From: Trueperaceae bacterium | GTDB lineage: Bacteria; Deinococcota; Deinococci; Deinococcales; Trueperaceae | Direction of reading: 5' to 3' | Assembly (NCBI GenBank): GCA_013697735.1 | Contig: JACCWH010000152.1 | Span: 1 to 64,000 of the forward strand | Length of the DNA: 64,000 nucleotides | Shown here: in pieces, positions 8,640 through 17,636 of the stretch | Layout: each line of letters opens with the position of its first letter | Numbering within the stretch: the stretch's first letter is position 1 | Translations under genes and position numbers: made by a program | The notes under the pieces: generated by a model | Database searches by the model: none | Told to the model about the DNA's origin: nothing | The model's input: only the letters and a program-made list of their open reading frames with translations

Positions 8640-10033
8640 CGGCGCGCCGACGTGGCGACCGTGCGTGCGGCGTGCGCGCGCTGCTCATGCTCCTGATCGC
8701 ACTCGGGGGCTTCGCGGGAGCACAGGCGACCCTCGTGGTGAATGGCGTCGAGGTGCCGGGCGTGACCTCGAGCCTCGTCCCGGGAACCGCCTACGCACCG
8801 GCGGCAGCGTTCGCGAGTGCGCTCGGAGCGCGTTTCGACATCGACCCGACCGCCCGGCTCGTCACCTTCACCTTCGGTGCGCGACTGCTGCAGCTGCGGG
8901 TCGTCGACGATCCCGACCGCGCCACGCTCGTGACGCCGGCCTTGACCGTCGACGGCGTCGACCGAGTGGGGCCCGCCGCCGTCTACGTCGGGGTGGAGCC
9001 GTTCGTGCCCGTGAAGGCGACGGGCGAAGCGCTCGGCGCGGCGGTCAGCTTCCTGAGCGATCGGAACGTGGTCGCGGTCGTGATGCCGCCGGCCACGGTC
9101 ACGGGGAACGTCGACCGTCGCTCCGGACAGGAGCGTCTCGTGCTGCGCGCGAGCGCTCCCGCACGGGTCACCACGTTCTTCGCCGAGGGTGCGCAGACGC
9201 TCCAACTTCGCTTCGAGCGTGCCTTGGCGCCCCAGGCGAGTGCGTTCGAGGGCGTCGGGTTCGTCCGAGCCGACGTGATTCCGTCGCGCGGCGGCGTCGA
9301 CGTACGGGTGCAGCTCGCGCCAGACACGGGGTATAGCGTCCACGAGGTCCCCGATGGCGCGGGCTTCGCCGTGGTCATCGGCTTCGGTCCGGCGCGCGCG
9401 GCGCCGGTCGCGGTCGTTTCGCCGCAAGCGGAGGCGCCACGCATCGTGCTCGACCCCGCGGCGCCGAGCGCGGGCGCGGGCGACGCCGATCTCACCGCGG
9501 CCCTGGCTGCGATCCTCGAGGCATCGTTGCGGCGATCGGGCTACGAGGTCGAACGCACCCGGAGCGCCGGCGCGACGATGCCCCCGCTCCACGAACGGGC
9601 TGCCGCTGGGGTAGGTGCGAGCCTCTTCGTCTCGATCCAGAGCGCCGGCGACCTACCGCGGGGACGACTTCGCGTGCACTACCTCGGGGAGGCGAGCGAT
9701 CTCCCCGCGCTCGAGGACGCCATCCGCTTCAACGCCGAAACCTCGCTCCGCCGCCCCGAGACCGACGGCGTGCGGCGCCAGATCCTGCTCGAACTCGTGG
9801 TCGACCTCGACGTGGGCCGGCGGTACGCCGAGGCGTTGGCGGACGAGGTGCTGCAGTACGGGGGATATCAGGTCGACGGGCCCCATGGGGCGCCGTTGGC
9901 GGTCCTGACGGGCGCAGGCGGCCGTGGGCTGCTCATCGAGGTCGGCGCGGACGACCTGCGGGACCCGTCGTTCGGTCCCATGCTCGCCGCCACGCTGGCG
10001 ACCGTCCTCGGGAGCGGCGGCCTGGTGCCGTGA
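8636..10033 (+). CDS. Exported amidase_3-like protein with lost zinc ligands (probable pseudo-amidase)
   Basis: This secreted protein of 465 aa has an N-terminal hydrophobic signal, two copper-amine-oxidase-N/stalk-like segments (VNGVEVPG with repeats to about 150), an AMIN-like middle region and a C-terminal domain resembling N-acetylmuramoyl-L-alanine amidase type 3. The match is clear in RRSGYEVERTRSAG, ASLFVSIQSAG and LLIEVGADDL. The zinc site is not kept. The expected DPGHGG reads LDPAAPSAG and the expected SIHAN reads SIQSA. The catalytic-type Glu in LLIEVG remains. It may bind peptidoglycan without cutting it. It overlaps smpB upstream and a GerMN-like gene downstream by 4 nt each. Confidence 0.72.
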   Translation: MTARRRGDRACGVRALLMLLIALGGFAGAQATLVVNGVEVPGVTSSLVPGTAYAPAAAFASALGARFDIDPTARLVTFTFGARLLQLRVVDDPDRATLVTPALTVDGVDRVGPAAVYVGVEPFVPVKATGEALGAAVSFLSDRNVVAVVMPPATVTGNVDRRSGQERLVLRASAPARVTTFFAEGAQTLQLRFERALAPQASAFEGVGFVRADVIPSRGGVDVRVQLAPDTGYSVHEVPDGAGFAVVIGFGPARAAPVAVVSPQAEAPRIVLDPAAPSAGAGDADLTAALAAILEASLRRSGYEVERTRSAGATMPPLHERAAAGVGASLFVSIQSAGDLPRGRLRVHYLGEASDLPALEDAIRFNAETSLRRPETDGVRRQILLELVVDLDVGRRYAEALADEVLQYGGYQVDGPHGAPLAVLTGAGGRGLLIEVGADDLRDPSFGPMLAATLATVLGSGGLVP

Positions 10034-10680
10034 GCGCGTCTCGGCCCGACCTGACGCACCCCGAGACGGTGCGTGCCGAGGGGGGCGGGAAGCGGAGCGG
10101 CCCCCGAAAACTCGAGGGCGTGCCGGCGCCCACGCGCCCCCGCCGGCGTCGCCGCGACTGGACCGCCACGCTCGCCCGGCCGCACGTGATCGTCGCCTTC
10201 CTCGCCCTGGTGGCCTCACTGCCCTACCTCCTCGGAGCGTTCGGTGCACGCTCCGCCGACGTCGCGCTCCCGACGTTCGGGGAGCGCGAAGGCGAGCGCG
10301 TCGTCGAGAGAGAGATGCCGCTGGTGATCGTCGGTTCGGACGGGGTGGTGCGGACCGCCGTCGCCACCGTCGATAGCGCCGGCTACGACACGTCGAGGCT
10401 GCGCGCGACGCTCGCCGCCCTGCGCGATACCCTCGTGGGCGACGACGTCTGGCCGAGCGACGTCGGCCCGCCCGACGTGAGCGTCTTCGAGTCGAATCGA
10501 CGGCGCGTGGTGGTGATCGACGTCCCCGCCGCCGGGCGGCTCCCGATCTCCGTCGCCCAGGAGTGGGCGACTCTGCGCTCGCTGATCGAGACGATGCGCG
10601 CCGCCGGAGCCGACGACGTTCGCGTCATCGTCGCCGGCGCGCCCGCCGCCACGCTGTGGGGGAACGTGGCGCTCCCGTGA
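10030..10680 (+). CDS. GerMN-like membrane-anchored protein
   Basis: This 216-aa protein has a basic, proline-rich N-terminal tail (about 50 aa), one transmembrane helix (about 54-75) and an extracytoplasmic domain. That domain (TLAALRDTLVG through to VRVIVAGA) has the pattern of GerMN/sporulation-type domains, which accompany cell-wall amidases in several phyla. The assignment is tentative because the domain is short. GTG start 10030 overlaps the stop of the amidase-like gene (GTGA), suggesting that the two products act together at the envelope. The gene ends 13 nt from the convergent asnS. Confidence 0.55.
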   Translation: MSASRPDLTHPETVRAEGGGKRSGPRKLEGVPAPTRPRRRRRDWTATLARPHVIVAFLALVASLPYLLGAFGARSADVALPTFGEREGERVVEREMPLVIVGSDGVVRTAVATVDSAGYDTSRLRATLAALRDTLVGDDVWPSDVGPPDVSVFESNRRRVVVIDVPAAGRLPISVAQEWATLRSLIETMRAAGADDVRVIVAGAPAATLWGNVALP

Positions 10681-10693
10681 CGCGATCCCCGGA

Positions 10694-11992
10694 TCAGGGG
10701 TACATGCGCGTCAGCATGCGGGGGAACGGGATCACTTCGCGGAGGTGGTGGGCCCCCGTGAACCACGCGAGGGTCCGTTCGAACCCGAGTCCGAAGCCGG
10801 CATGCGGCACGCTGCCGTAGCGGCGGAGGTCGACGTACCACTCGAACGCCTCGCGTGGGAGCGCGTGCTCGGCGATGCGAGCCTCGAGCAGCGTGAGGTC
10901 GTGGATGCGTTGTGATCCGCCGATGATCTCGCCGTAGCCTTCGGGAGCGATCATGTCGTTGCAGAGCGCGCGCGTCGGATCGCCCTCGACGGGCTGCATG
11001 TAGAAGGCCTTGATCGCGCTGGGGTAGCGTTCGACGACCACGGGGCGGTCGAAGCGGTTCCCGAGGAGGGTCTCGTGCGGCGCCCCGAAATCGTCGCCCC
11101 ACGCCAGTTGCTCGCCATCCTCGGCGAGGAGCTCGAGCGCGCGGTCGTACGTGAGGCGAGGGTAGTCTCCTGCGGCCGCCCCCGCGAGTGCCGCGGGATC
11201 ACGACCGAGCATCTCGAGCTCGGCTCGCCGCTCTTCGAGCACGCGGCCGGCGAGGTACGACACGAGCTCGACCTGGAGCGCCACGTTCCCGTCGTGCTCG
11301 AGGAACGCGACCTCGGGCTCGCACATCCAGAACTCCAGCAGGTGCCGTCTCGTCTTGCTCTTCTCGGCGCGGAAGGTCGGGCCGAAGGTGTAGACCGCCC
11401 CCATCGCCATCGCGCCGGCCTCGGCGTAGAGCTGACCGGACTGCGAGAGATACGCCTTCTCGTCCTCGAAGAGGGCGATCTCGAAGAGGTTGGTGGTGCC
11501 CTCGACCGCGGTGGGCATGAAGAACGGAGCGTCGAAGCGGACGAAACCGCGCCCCGCGAAGAAGTCGTGGATCCCCCGCACCATCTCGTCGCGCACCCGC
11601 ATGATCGCCCACGGCCCCTTGTGTCGGAGGAAGAGGTGCCGCCGCTCCATCAGGAAGTCGACGCCGTGCTCCTTCGGCGTGATGGGGTAGTCGACGCTCG
11701 GCCCCATGAGGGTCACCGAGCCGACCGCGAGCTCCACACCCGACGGCGCTCTCGGATCTGCGCGCACCTCGCCCTCGATCTCGACGGCGGACTCCTGCGC
11801 GAGGGCGCGCGCACGGTCGAACGTCTCGTCATCGACATCGGCCTTCGATACCACGCCCTGTACGAAGCCGCTGCCGTCGCGCAGCTGGAGGAAGGCGATC
11901 TTGCCGCTCGAGCGGGTTCCGGTAGACCAGCCGCGAACGGTGACGCGGCGGCCGACGGCCTCCGGGAGGTCGATGATGCGCGTGTGGCTCAT
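10694..11992 (-). CDS. asnS: Asparaginyl-tRNA synthetase
   Basis: AsnRS charges tRNA-Asn directly. The 432-aa class II enzyme has an N-terminal OB-fold ([22 protein letters not shown]). Motif 2 is at [25 protein letters not shown] and motif 3 at [13 protein letters not shown], with the AsnRS-typical [11 protein letters not shown]. The listed start is supported by a TAGGCT -10 box 7 nt upstream. It lies 29 nt downstream of the HAD gene in the same direction but seems to have its own promoter. With AsnRS present, the neighbouring AspRS need not mischarge tRNA-Asn, although whether GatCAB also exists cannot be judged here. Confidence 0.95.
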   Translation of the reverse strand: MSHTRIIDLPEAVGRRVTVRGWSTGTRSSGKIAFLQLRDGSGFVQGVVSKADVDDETFDRARALAQESAVEIEGEVRADPRAPSGVELAVGSVTLMGPSVDYPITPKEHGVDFLMERRHLFLRHKGPWAIMRVRDEMVRGIHDFFAGRGFVRFDAPFFMPTAVEGTTNLFEIALFEDEKAYLSQSGQLYAEAGAMAMGAVYTFGPTFRAEKSKTRRHLLEFWMCEPEVAFLEHDGNVALQVELVSYLAGRVLEERRAELEMLGRDPAALAGAAAGDYPRLTYDRALELLAEDGEQLAWGDDFGAPHETLLGNRFDRPVVVERYPSAIKAFYMQPVEGDPTRALCNDMIAPEGYGEIIGGSQRIHDLTLLEARIAEHALPREAFEWYVDLRRYGSVPHAGFGLGFERTLAWFTGAHHLREVIPFPRMLTRMYP

Positions 11993-11999
11993 GGGGGCA

Positions 12000-12005
12000 A
12001 GCCTA
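12000..12005 (-). promoter_or_regulatory. -10 box (TAGGCT) of asnS, leaderless arrangement
   Basis: On the minus strand TAGGCT is followed by seven nucleotides (TGCCCCC) and the asnS ATG, with no Shine-Dalgarno between. Confidence 0.5.
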
Positions 12006-12021
12006 CCCTTGCCCGGGCGCC

Positions 12022-12828
12022 TCAGCCCCGACCGCCCCGGATCGCACGGTCGATCGCCTCGATCACGCCCCCCTCATCGACGTCGCCGACGCTCGGGAAA
12101 CGCTCCCGGAGCGCGGCCTCGGCGTTCGCCATCACCACGGGGTGCCCCACGAGCGAGAGCATCGGCAGGTCGCCAGTGCTGTCGCCCACCGCCATCACGT
12201 GCTCCAGCCGGAGTTTCATGTGCGCGACGAGGTCGGTGACGGCACTCCCCTTCGAGACTCCAGCGCGCGTGAGGCTCACGAAGAGCGTGTCGGGGAGCGC
12301 GGGTGACGTGGCTCTGCTGACCTGGACGCCGTCGACGGCGAGCGCGAGCGCGGCGCCCTCCTGGGCCGGCGTGAGCACCCACTGCGCCCGCACCACGGGC
12401 TCCTCCTCGGCGACCGCGCTCAGGTCGCGGACCAACGCCGTCACGCCGATCATCTTCGCGTGCGCCTCACTCATCGGCGTCTTCCGCTCCACGTAGAGGT
12501 GGTGGGGGGTGTAGACCTCGAGCACGAGCCCGAGCGAGCGTGCATGCTTCACGAGCCGCTTCGTGCTCGCCTCCTTCAGCGCCGACGCCTTGAGCGTCTC
12601 GCCGTCGGGGAAGGCGATGTGTGCGCCCGATTGGAAGACGTGGGCGTTGTTGGGCCCGATGCGCTTCGCGACGCGGAGTGCGATACCGAGTCCGGGACGG
12701 CCGGTGCAGAGCGCGAGCTTCACGCCGGCGTCGCGGGCGCGCTCGAAGGCATCCCAGACCTCGGGGAGGACTTGACCGCTCGACCCGATCACGGTGCCGT
12801 CGAGGTCGAGGATCACGAGCGGTATCAC
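12022..12828 (-). CDS. Cof-type HAD-superfamily phosphatase
   Basis: This soluble HAD phosphatase of about 268 aa has a C2b (Cof) cap. Motif I is [11 protein letters not shown], motif II CTGRPG, motif III the Lys in AGVSKGSAV, and motif [14 protein letters not shown]. All catalytic residues are present. Substrates of the family are sugar phosphates, pyridoxal phosphate or flavin nucleotides, and nothing here chooses among them. GTG 12828 overlaps the stop of aspS (GTGA), so it is the third gene of a hisS-aspS-HAD operon. An in-frame extension antisense into aspS is disregarded. Confidence 0.88.
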   Translation of the reverse strand: MIPLVILDLDGTVIGSSGQVLPEVWDAFERARDAGVKLALCTGRPGLGIALRVAKRIGPNNAHVFQSGAHIAFPDGETLKASALKEASTKRLVKHARSLGLVLEVYTPHHLYVERKTPMSEAHAKMIGVTALVRDLSAVAEEEPVVRAQWVLTPAQEGAALALAVDGVQVSRATSPALPDTLFVSLTRAGVSKGSAVTDLVAHMKLRLEHVMAVGDSTGDLPMLSLVGHPVVMANAEAALRERFPSVGDVDEGGVIEAIDRAIRGGRG

Positions 12829-14597
12829 GAGACCCGCTCGCGTACCGTGAGCCCGAGCTCGTCGAGCTGCGCCCGGTTGGCGCTCGCGGGGGCGTCGGTG
12901 AGCGGGTCGACGCCGCGCTGGTTCTTCGGGAAGGCGATCACCTCGCGCAGGCTCCGCGCACCGGCGAGGAGCATGACCAGCCGATCGAGGCCCCAGGCGA
13001 TGCCGCCGTGGGGCGGCGCTCCGAAGCGGAGCGCCTCGAGGAAGAAGCCGAAGCGCTCGCGCGCCTCGGCGTCGTCCATACCGAGCGCGGCGAACATGCG
13101 GCGCTGCACGTCGAGGCGGTGGATACGGAGCGAACCCCCGCCGATCTCGTGCCCGTTGAGCACGAGATCGTATGCCACGGCCCGTACGGCGCCCGGATCG
13201 CGCTCGAGTAGCGGCAGGTCGTCGTCTTCCGGGCGCGTGAACGGATGGTGCATGTAGGTCCAGCCGCCGCTCGCCTCGTCGCGGTCGAGGAGCGGGAAGT
13301 CGGTGACCCACAAGAACGCATGCCCCGGCGCGATCGGGAGATCGAGGAGCGAGCGCAGGTGCGTCCGAACCGCGCCGAGGGCCGTGCACGCGACGCTCCA
13401 GCGATCGGCCACGAAGAGGATGAGGTCGCCTTCGTCGGGTGCGAGCGCGGCGAGTGCCACCATCTCGCCGTCGCCGAGGAACTTCGAGATCGGCCCGGAG
13501 AAGGCGTCTCCCGCCCGCCGGACCCAGGCGAGGCCCTTGGCGCCGTGCTGCTTCGCGTGCGCCTCGAGCTCCTCGATCGTCTTGCGCGACACGGCGCCCG
13601 CATGGGGCGCACGCAGCACGAGGCCGCGCACCGCACCCCCAGCGTCCAGCGGGGCGCGAAAGGCGTTGAAGGCCGACGCGGCGAAGACGTCGTCGAGCAC
13701 TGCGAGTTCGAGACCGAAGCGCACGTCGGGCTTGTCGGACCCGTAGCGATCCATCGCGTCGCGGTAGGGGAGGCGAGCGAACGGCAGCGAGATCTCGGTG
13801 CCCGTCGCTGCGCGCACGACGTGGTGCATGAGGCGCTCGTTGAGCTCGAGCACGTCGTCCTGGTCGACGAACGACATCTCGATGTCGAGCTGCGTGAAGT
13901 CGGGCTGCCGATCGGCGCGGAGGTCCTCGTCGCGAAAGCAGCGCGCGATCTGGAAGTAGCGCTCGACACCTGCCATCATCAGCATTTGCTTGAAGAGTTG
14001 TGGCGACTGCGGGAGTGCGTACACGTGTCCTGGACGCGCGCGCGCCGGGACGAGGAAGTCGCGTGCCCCCTCGGGTGTCGATCTCGTGAGGAGTGGTGTC
14101 TCCACCTGAACGAAGTCCTCGCGATCGAGGAACTCCCAGATCGCCTTGATGACGCGGTGGCGGAGGAGGAGCGGGGCCATCGCCTCGGGCCGACGGAGGT
14201 CGAGGTAGCGGTGCTTGAGGCGAAGCTCCTCGTTGACGTCGGCGGCGTCGACCGATCCGTCGACCGGGAAGGGCGGCGTGTCGGCCTCGGAGAGGACCGT
14301 GAGTACCGTCGCCTCGACTTCGACGTCACCCGTCGCGAGGCGCGCGCTGCGCTGCTCGACGGGACGGAGTCGGACGCGTCCCTCGATGCGCACCACCCAT
14401 TCCGACCGCAGTGCGTCGGCTCCCACGATGGTGTCGGCGGCGGCGTCCATCACCACCTGGATCATCCCGGTGCGGTCGCGCAGGTCGACGAAGACGAGGC
14501 CGCCGAGATCGCGCGCGCGATTCACCCAGCCGAGGAGGGTGACGCTGAGGCCGTCGTGCTCGGCGCGAAGCGCGCCGCAGGTATGGGTTCGTCGCAT
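12825..14597 (-). CDS. aspS: Aspartyl-tRNA synthetase (bacterial type)
   Basis: AspRS of 590 aa with the full bacterial layout: OB-fold anticodon domain (GWVNRARDLGGLVFVDLRDRTG), class II catalytic core and the bacterial GAD insertion in the middle (about 290-420). Motif 2 is FQIARCFRDEDLRADRQPDFTQLD, with the AspRS signature LPQSPQLFKQ ahead of it. Motif 3 is GIAWGLDRLVMLLAG. An AGGAGC ribosome-binding site precedes the ATG. It lies 17 nt after hisS and overlaps the HAD gene, a common hisS-aspS pairing. The length and GAD insertion separate it from the archaeal-type AspRS that some Deinococcota also carry. Confidence 0.96.
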   Translation of the reverse strand: MRRTHTCGALRAEHDGLSVTLLGWVNRARDLGGLVFVDLRDRTGMIQVVMDAAADTIVGADALRSEWVVRIEGRVRLRPVEQRSARLATGDVEVEATVLTVLSEADTPPFPVDGSVDAADVNEELRLKHRYLDLRRPEAMAPLLLRHRVIKAIWEFLDREDFVQVETPLLTRSTPEGARDFLVPARARPGHVYALPQSPQLFKQMLMMAGVERYFQIARCFRDEDLRADRQPDFTQLDIEMSFVDQDDVLELNERLMHHVVRAATGTEISLPFARLPYRDAMDRYGSDKPDVRFGLELAVLDDVFAASAFNAFRAPLDAGGAVRGLVLRAPHAGAVSRKTIEELEAHAKQHGAKGLAWVRRAGDAFSGPISKFLGDGEMVALAALAPDEGDLILFVADRWSVACTALGAVRTHLRSLLDLPIAPGHAFLWVTDFPLLDRDEASGGWTYMHHPFTRPEDDDLPLLERDPGAVRAVAYDLVLNGHEIGGGSLRIHRLDVQRRMFAALGMDDAEARERFGFFLEALRFGAPPHGGIAWGLDRLVMLLAGARSLREVIAFPKNQRGVDPLTDAPASANRAQLDELGLTVRERVS

Positions 14598-14614
14598 GAA
14601 ATGCTCCTGTCGCT

Positions 14615-15898
14615 TCAGCGGATGGCTGCGTTCTGGGTGGTGTGGGCCGGGCGGAGACGATCCGCGAGCAGCTCGGTAGCGACGTCCACTTGGTCACCGC
14701 TCGCGAGATGCTTGACGACCACACCGTCCGCTCGGCGCTCCCGGTCACCCCGGAGCACGGCGTAGGTGGCGCCCGAGCGATCCGCGTCGCGCAGCCCCTT
14801 CGTGGGGTTGCGCTTGACGTAGCCGTGTTCGACGTGGAACTCCCCTCGCAGGCGGCGCGCGAGGTCGGCCATCTCGCCCACGGCAATCTCGTCGAGCGCT
14901 ACGAGGTAGACCAACGGTCGACCGCGCTCGGGCAGCGTCACGCCCTCCTCAGCGAGCGCGTCGAAGAGCCGCTCGACGCCGAGCGCCCAGCCGATGCCCG
15001 GGACGTCGGGGCCACCGAGCTGCCGCACGAGTCCGTCGTAGCGGCCGCCGCCGCCGAGCGCGGACTGCGCCCCAATACCAGTGTAATGAACCTCGAACGC
15101 CGTTCTTCGATAGTAGTCGAGTCCGCGCACGATGGCCGGGTCGACGTCGACGTCGATGCCCCAGTCACGCAGATGCGACAGTACGGCATCGAAATGCGCT
15201 CGGGCGTCGTCGCCGAGGAGATCGAGTGGACGCTGCAGCGGGGCGACGAGCGCCTGATCGCCATCGTCCTTGCTATCGAGCACTCGCATCGGGTTGAGGC
15301 GCAGGCGCTCGCGACTCGCGGGCGACAGACGCGCCTCGTGCGGCGCGAGTGCGTCACGGAGATAGGCGTTGTAGCGAGCGCGGTCGTCGGGATCCCCCAC
15401 GGAGCCGACCTTGAGCACCGTGGTACGGAGCCCGAGTTCGCGCAGCAGGTCGGCCATGAGCGCGATCGCCTCGGCATCGGCGAGAGCACCGTCGGCGCCG
15501 ACGATCTCGAGATTCACCTGATGGAATTGACGATAGCGGCCGCGTTGGACGTTCTCGGCCCGGAACGCCGGACCGGCACTCCAGAGCTTCACCGGCGACG
15601 GCCACGTGTGCATACCCCTCTCGATGAAGGCGCGCAGCACGCCCGCGGTCAATTCAGGGCGAAGCGTGAGGCGGCGCCCTCCGCGATCCTCGAACGTGTA
15701 CATCTCCTTCTGGACCACGAGGTCGGCTGCGTCACCGACCGCCTTCTCGAACACCTCCGCGTGCTCGATGATCGGCGTCGTCAACTCCTGCGCGCCGGCA
15801 CGCCCGAGCACACGACGAACGGTGTCGGTGAGGTGGCGCCAGCGTGGTTGGTCATCGGGTAGGACGTCGTAGGTGCCTTTGGGGGCCTGCGGTCGCAT
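14615..15898 (-). CDS. hisS: Histidyl-tRNA synthetase
   Basis: HisRS of 427 aa. It has the class II core with APKGTYDVLP at the N terminus, motif 2 (FRAENVQRGRYRQFHQVNLEIVG), the histidine-binding IVRGLDYYRRTAFEVHY and GGGGRYDGL, then the C-terminal anticodon domain (VYLVALDEIAVGEM onward). ATG 15898 is preferred over GTG 15904, because TAGACT ends 7 nt before the ATG but only 1 nt before the GTG. It is the first gene of the hisS-aspS-HAD operon. No T-box leader is seen, consistent with leaderless transcription. Confidence 0.95.
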   Translation of the reverse strand: MRPQAPKGTYDVLPDDQPRWRHLTDTVRRVLGRAGAQELTTPIIEHAEVFEKAVGDAADLVVQKEMYTFEDRGGRRLTLRPELTAGVLRAFIERGMHTWPSPVKLWSAGPAFRAENVQRGRYRQFHQVNLEIVGADGALADAEAIALMADLLRELGLRTTVLKVGSVGDPDDRARYNAYLRDALAPHEARLSPASRERLRLNPMRVLDSKDDGDQALVAPLQRPLDLLGDDARAHFDAVLSHLRDWGIDVDVDPAIVRGLDYYRRTAFEVHYTGIGAQSALGGGGRYDGLVRQLGGPDVPGIGWALGVERLFDALAEEGVTLPERGRPLVYLVALDEIAVGEMADLARRLRGEFHVEHGYVKRNPTKGLRDADRSGATYAVLRGDRERRADGVVVKHLASGDQVDVATELLADRLRPAHTTQNAAIR

Positions 15899-15905
15899 CC
15901 GCACG

Positions 15906-15911
15906 AGTCTA
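15906..15911 (-). promoter_or_regulatory. -10 box (TAGACT) of hisS, leaderless arrangement
   Basis: TAGACT (minus strand) lies 7 nt before ATG 15898. It argues that ATG, not the upstream GTG, is the start and that hisS has no leader RNA. Confidence 0.5.
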
Positions 15912-15980
15912 CACGCTCATCCACCGCACGGCCTCCCGGCATCGATCGCCAGCGGGCCACTCCACCCGACACACGACGAA

Positions 15981-16011
15981 CGGGGTGGGCCGCACGCGAC
16001 GGCCCACCCCG
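15981..16011 (-). terminator. Perfect 12-bp hairpin after the TIG lipoprotein gene
   Basis: CGGGGTGGGCCG (15981-15992) pairs exactly with CGGCCCACCCCG (16000-16011) around a 7-nt loop. It begins about 20 nt past the lipoprotein stop codon and lies before the hisS promoter. It is very stable but lacks a clear U-tract, so termination is likely but not proven. Confidence 0.6.
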
Positions 16012-16030
16012 TGATACGTCGAACGTCGCG

Positions 16031-16378
16031 TCAGCGCAGGTTGGCTGGCATTCCGTTGCTCGGGATGTCGTCCACGACGACGAAGACGAACGTGCCGTTC
16101 GTGTCGCTCGGCGCGGTGAATTCGATGCGCGTCGGGCTCCAGAGGTCGACGCTCACGCGCTCGCCATTCTGGCCGTCGCTGTTGGCGCCGGCGATCACAT
16201 AACTCCCCTCGCCCCCGCCACCGAAGTAGCGACCCTGCAGCACGACGTGATTCGAGTCGGCGGCGACCTGCAGCGAGATGATCGTAGGGACGACGTTCGT
16301 GGCGACGACGGCACTCGGGGCGCATGCGGCCAACACCAGGGCCACCAGGCCGATCGAAATCAGGGCTACACGCTTCAC
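16031..16378 (-). CDS. Small lipoprotein with IPT/TIG-like domain
   Basis: A 115-aa surface lipoprotein. A GTG start at 16378 has GAGGAGG 5 nt upstream. The signal peptide ends in the lipobox LAAC (Cys19), giving a lipid-anchored mature protein. The rest has the spacing of an immunoglobulin-like IPT/TIG domain (VPTIISLQV, VVLQGRYFGGGG, WSPTRIEFTAPSD, FVFVVVDDIPSNGMP). Such domains bind sugars or proteins, but the ligand is unknown. The much longer upstream ORF in this frame is antisense to rodA and has no protein features. It is a single-gene unit bounded downstream by a strong hairpin. Confidence 0.72.
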   Translation of the reverse strand: MKRVALISIGLVALVLAACAPSAVVATNVVPTIISLQVAADSNHVVLQGRYFGGGGEGSYVIAGANSDGQNGERVSVDLWSPTRIEFTAPSDTNGTFVFVVVDDIPSNGMPANLR

Positions 16379-16513
16379 ACGAGCCTCCTCATGGCCCGCA
16401 GCGTACGTTCGTTCGCGAGGGGCGTCAATGCGACTTTTCACGGTACCGCGCGCCGTCCCGGCCCCTCGGAGCCCGATCGGGAGCGAGGGCCGACGCCTCA
16501 CCACGAGCGGGGT

Positions 16514-16519
16514 TAGGCT
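16514..16519 (+). promoter_or_regulatory. Probable -10 box (TAGGCT) of rodA
   Basis: TAGGCT lies 9 nt before the rodA ATG. This is slightly wider than the usual 6-7 nt spacing, implying a leader of only a few nucleotides. Confidence 0.4.
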
Positions 16520-16528
16520 TGCAGGCGC

Positions 16529-17590
16529 ATGAGCCGCCTCGAGCCCTACCTGCCGATTCTCGTGGTCTTGCTCGCCCTCATCGGCTTCGTCACCCTCTCG
16601 AGCGCCGTCACCGAAGGTCAGGACCTCACGCGGCAGGCCATCTACTTCGTGGTCGGCGCCGTCGGCTGCGTGGCGATGTTCTGGGTGGGCGGCGCGCGGC
16701 TCGACCGCCTCTCCATTCCGCTCTACGCGGTCACCCTGGTGCTGCTCGTCGTGGTGCTCGTGTTCGGCGAGGAGATCAACGGCGCCAAACGGTGGCTCCA
16801 GCTCGGGCCCGTGCGCATGCAGCCTTCGGAGCTCGCGAAGGTCGCGATCATCATGGTGCTCGGTCGCTTCCTGAGCGCGCCGCCGAGCCGAGGATTGCTC
16901 GGCTACCTCGGTGCGGGCGCGATCGTGGGCGTTCCGTTCGTGTTGGTGCTCCTCGGACCCGACCTCGGGAGCGCCCTCGTGATCGCCGCGATCGGCGCCG
17001 GCATGCTCTTCGTGCGCGGGATCCCCACCCGGCTCGTGATCGCGGCCATCGTCCTCGTGGTGGTAGGTGTACCGCTCGCGGTGCCGCTGCTCGAGCCCCA
17101 CCAGCAGGCGCGCGTCACTGCCTTCCTCGATCCGGACGCCGACCCGCAGGGTGCCGGGTACCAAGTGGTGCAAGCGCGTATCGCCATCGGGTCGGGCGGA
17201 CTCACCGGCAAGGGCTACAAGCAGGGAACGCAGACGCAGTTCGACTTCATCCCCTTCAAACACACCGACTTCATCTTCCCGGTGTTGGCCGAGGAGATGG
17301 GCTTCGTGGGGTCGATGTTCATGCTCGGCGTCTTCGCGCTCCTGTTCTGGAGGTTGGCGGTGATGGCGATGGAGTGCCCGCGTCCCCGGGACCAGCTCGT
17401 GATCGCCGGGATCCTCTCCTACCTCGGATTCCAGACGCTGGTCAACATCGGTGTGGCGCTCGGCTTGGCGCCAGTGACGGGGCTCACGCTCCCGATCGTC
17501 TCGTACGGGGGCACCAACCTGATCGTCACGCTGGGTGTGCTCGGGCTCGCGATGTTGGTGCATCGCGACCGCTACCGGGGATTCACCTGA
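16529..17590 (+). CDS. rodA: RodA-type peptidoglycan glycosyltransferase (SEDS family)
   Basis: This integral-membrane SEDS protein of 353 aa has about 10 hydrophobic segments. It polymerises lipid II during lateral wall growth together with a class B PBP. RodA-type signatures are GAKRWLQLGPVRMQPSELAK, GYQVVQARIAIGSGGLTGKGY, FKHTDFIFPVLAEEMGF and the C-terminal PIVSYGGTNL. The catalytic-type Asp of the family lies in the long loop before the LDPDADPQGAGYQ region. The length and the TDFIF loop favour RodA over FtsW, although Deinococcota paralogues are hard to separate by eye. It is not next to mreBCD or a PBP here. Confidence 0.88.
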   Translation: MSRLEPYLPILVVLLALIGFVTLSSAVTEGQDLTRQAIYFVVGAVGCVAMFWVGGARLDRLSIPLYAVTLVLLVVVLVFGEEINGAKRWLQLGPVRMQPSELAKVAIIMVLGRFLSAPPSRGLLGYLGAGAIVGVPFVLVLLGPDLGSALVIAAIGAGMLFVRGIPTRLVIAAIVLVVVGVPLAVPLLEPHQQARVTAFLDPDADPQGAGYQVVQARIAIGSGGLTGKGYKQGTQTQFDFIPFKHTDFIFPVLAEEMGFVGSMFMLGVFALLFWRLAVMAMECPRPRDQLVIAGILSYLGFQTLVNIGVALGLAPVTGLTLPIVSYGGTNLIVTLGVLGLAMLVHRDRYRGFT

Positions 17591-17624
17591 AAGCGCCCGA
17601 TGCGTCGGTTCGGTGGTGCGGCGG

Positions 17625-17630
17625 TAGCAT
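17625..17630 (+). promoter_or_regulatory. -10 box (TAGCAT) of yfbR, leaderless arrangement
   Basis: TAGCAT ends exactly 6 nt before the GTG start of yfbR and no ribosome-binding site is present. Confidence 0.5.
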
Positions 17631-17636
17631 GCCGCG

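Noticed and set aside
13245-14765. Long plus-strand frame through aspS
   Set aside because: A shadow frame on the opposite strand of AspRS, rich in Arg/Glu/Val with no domain.
15899-15980. T-box leader for hisS
   Set aside because: No T-box or specifier structure is seen and the -10 box adjoins the start codon.
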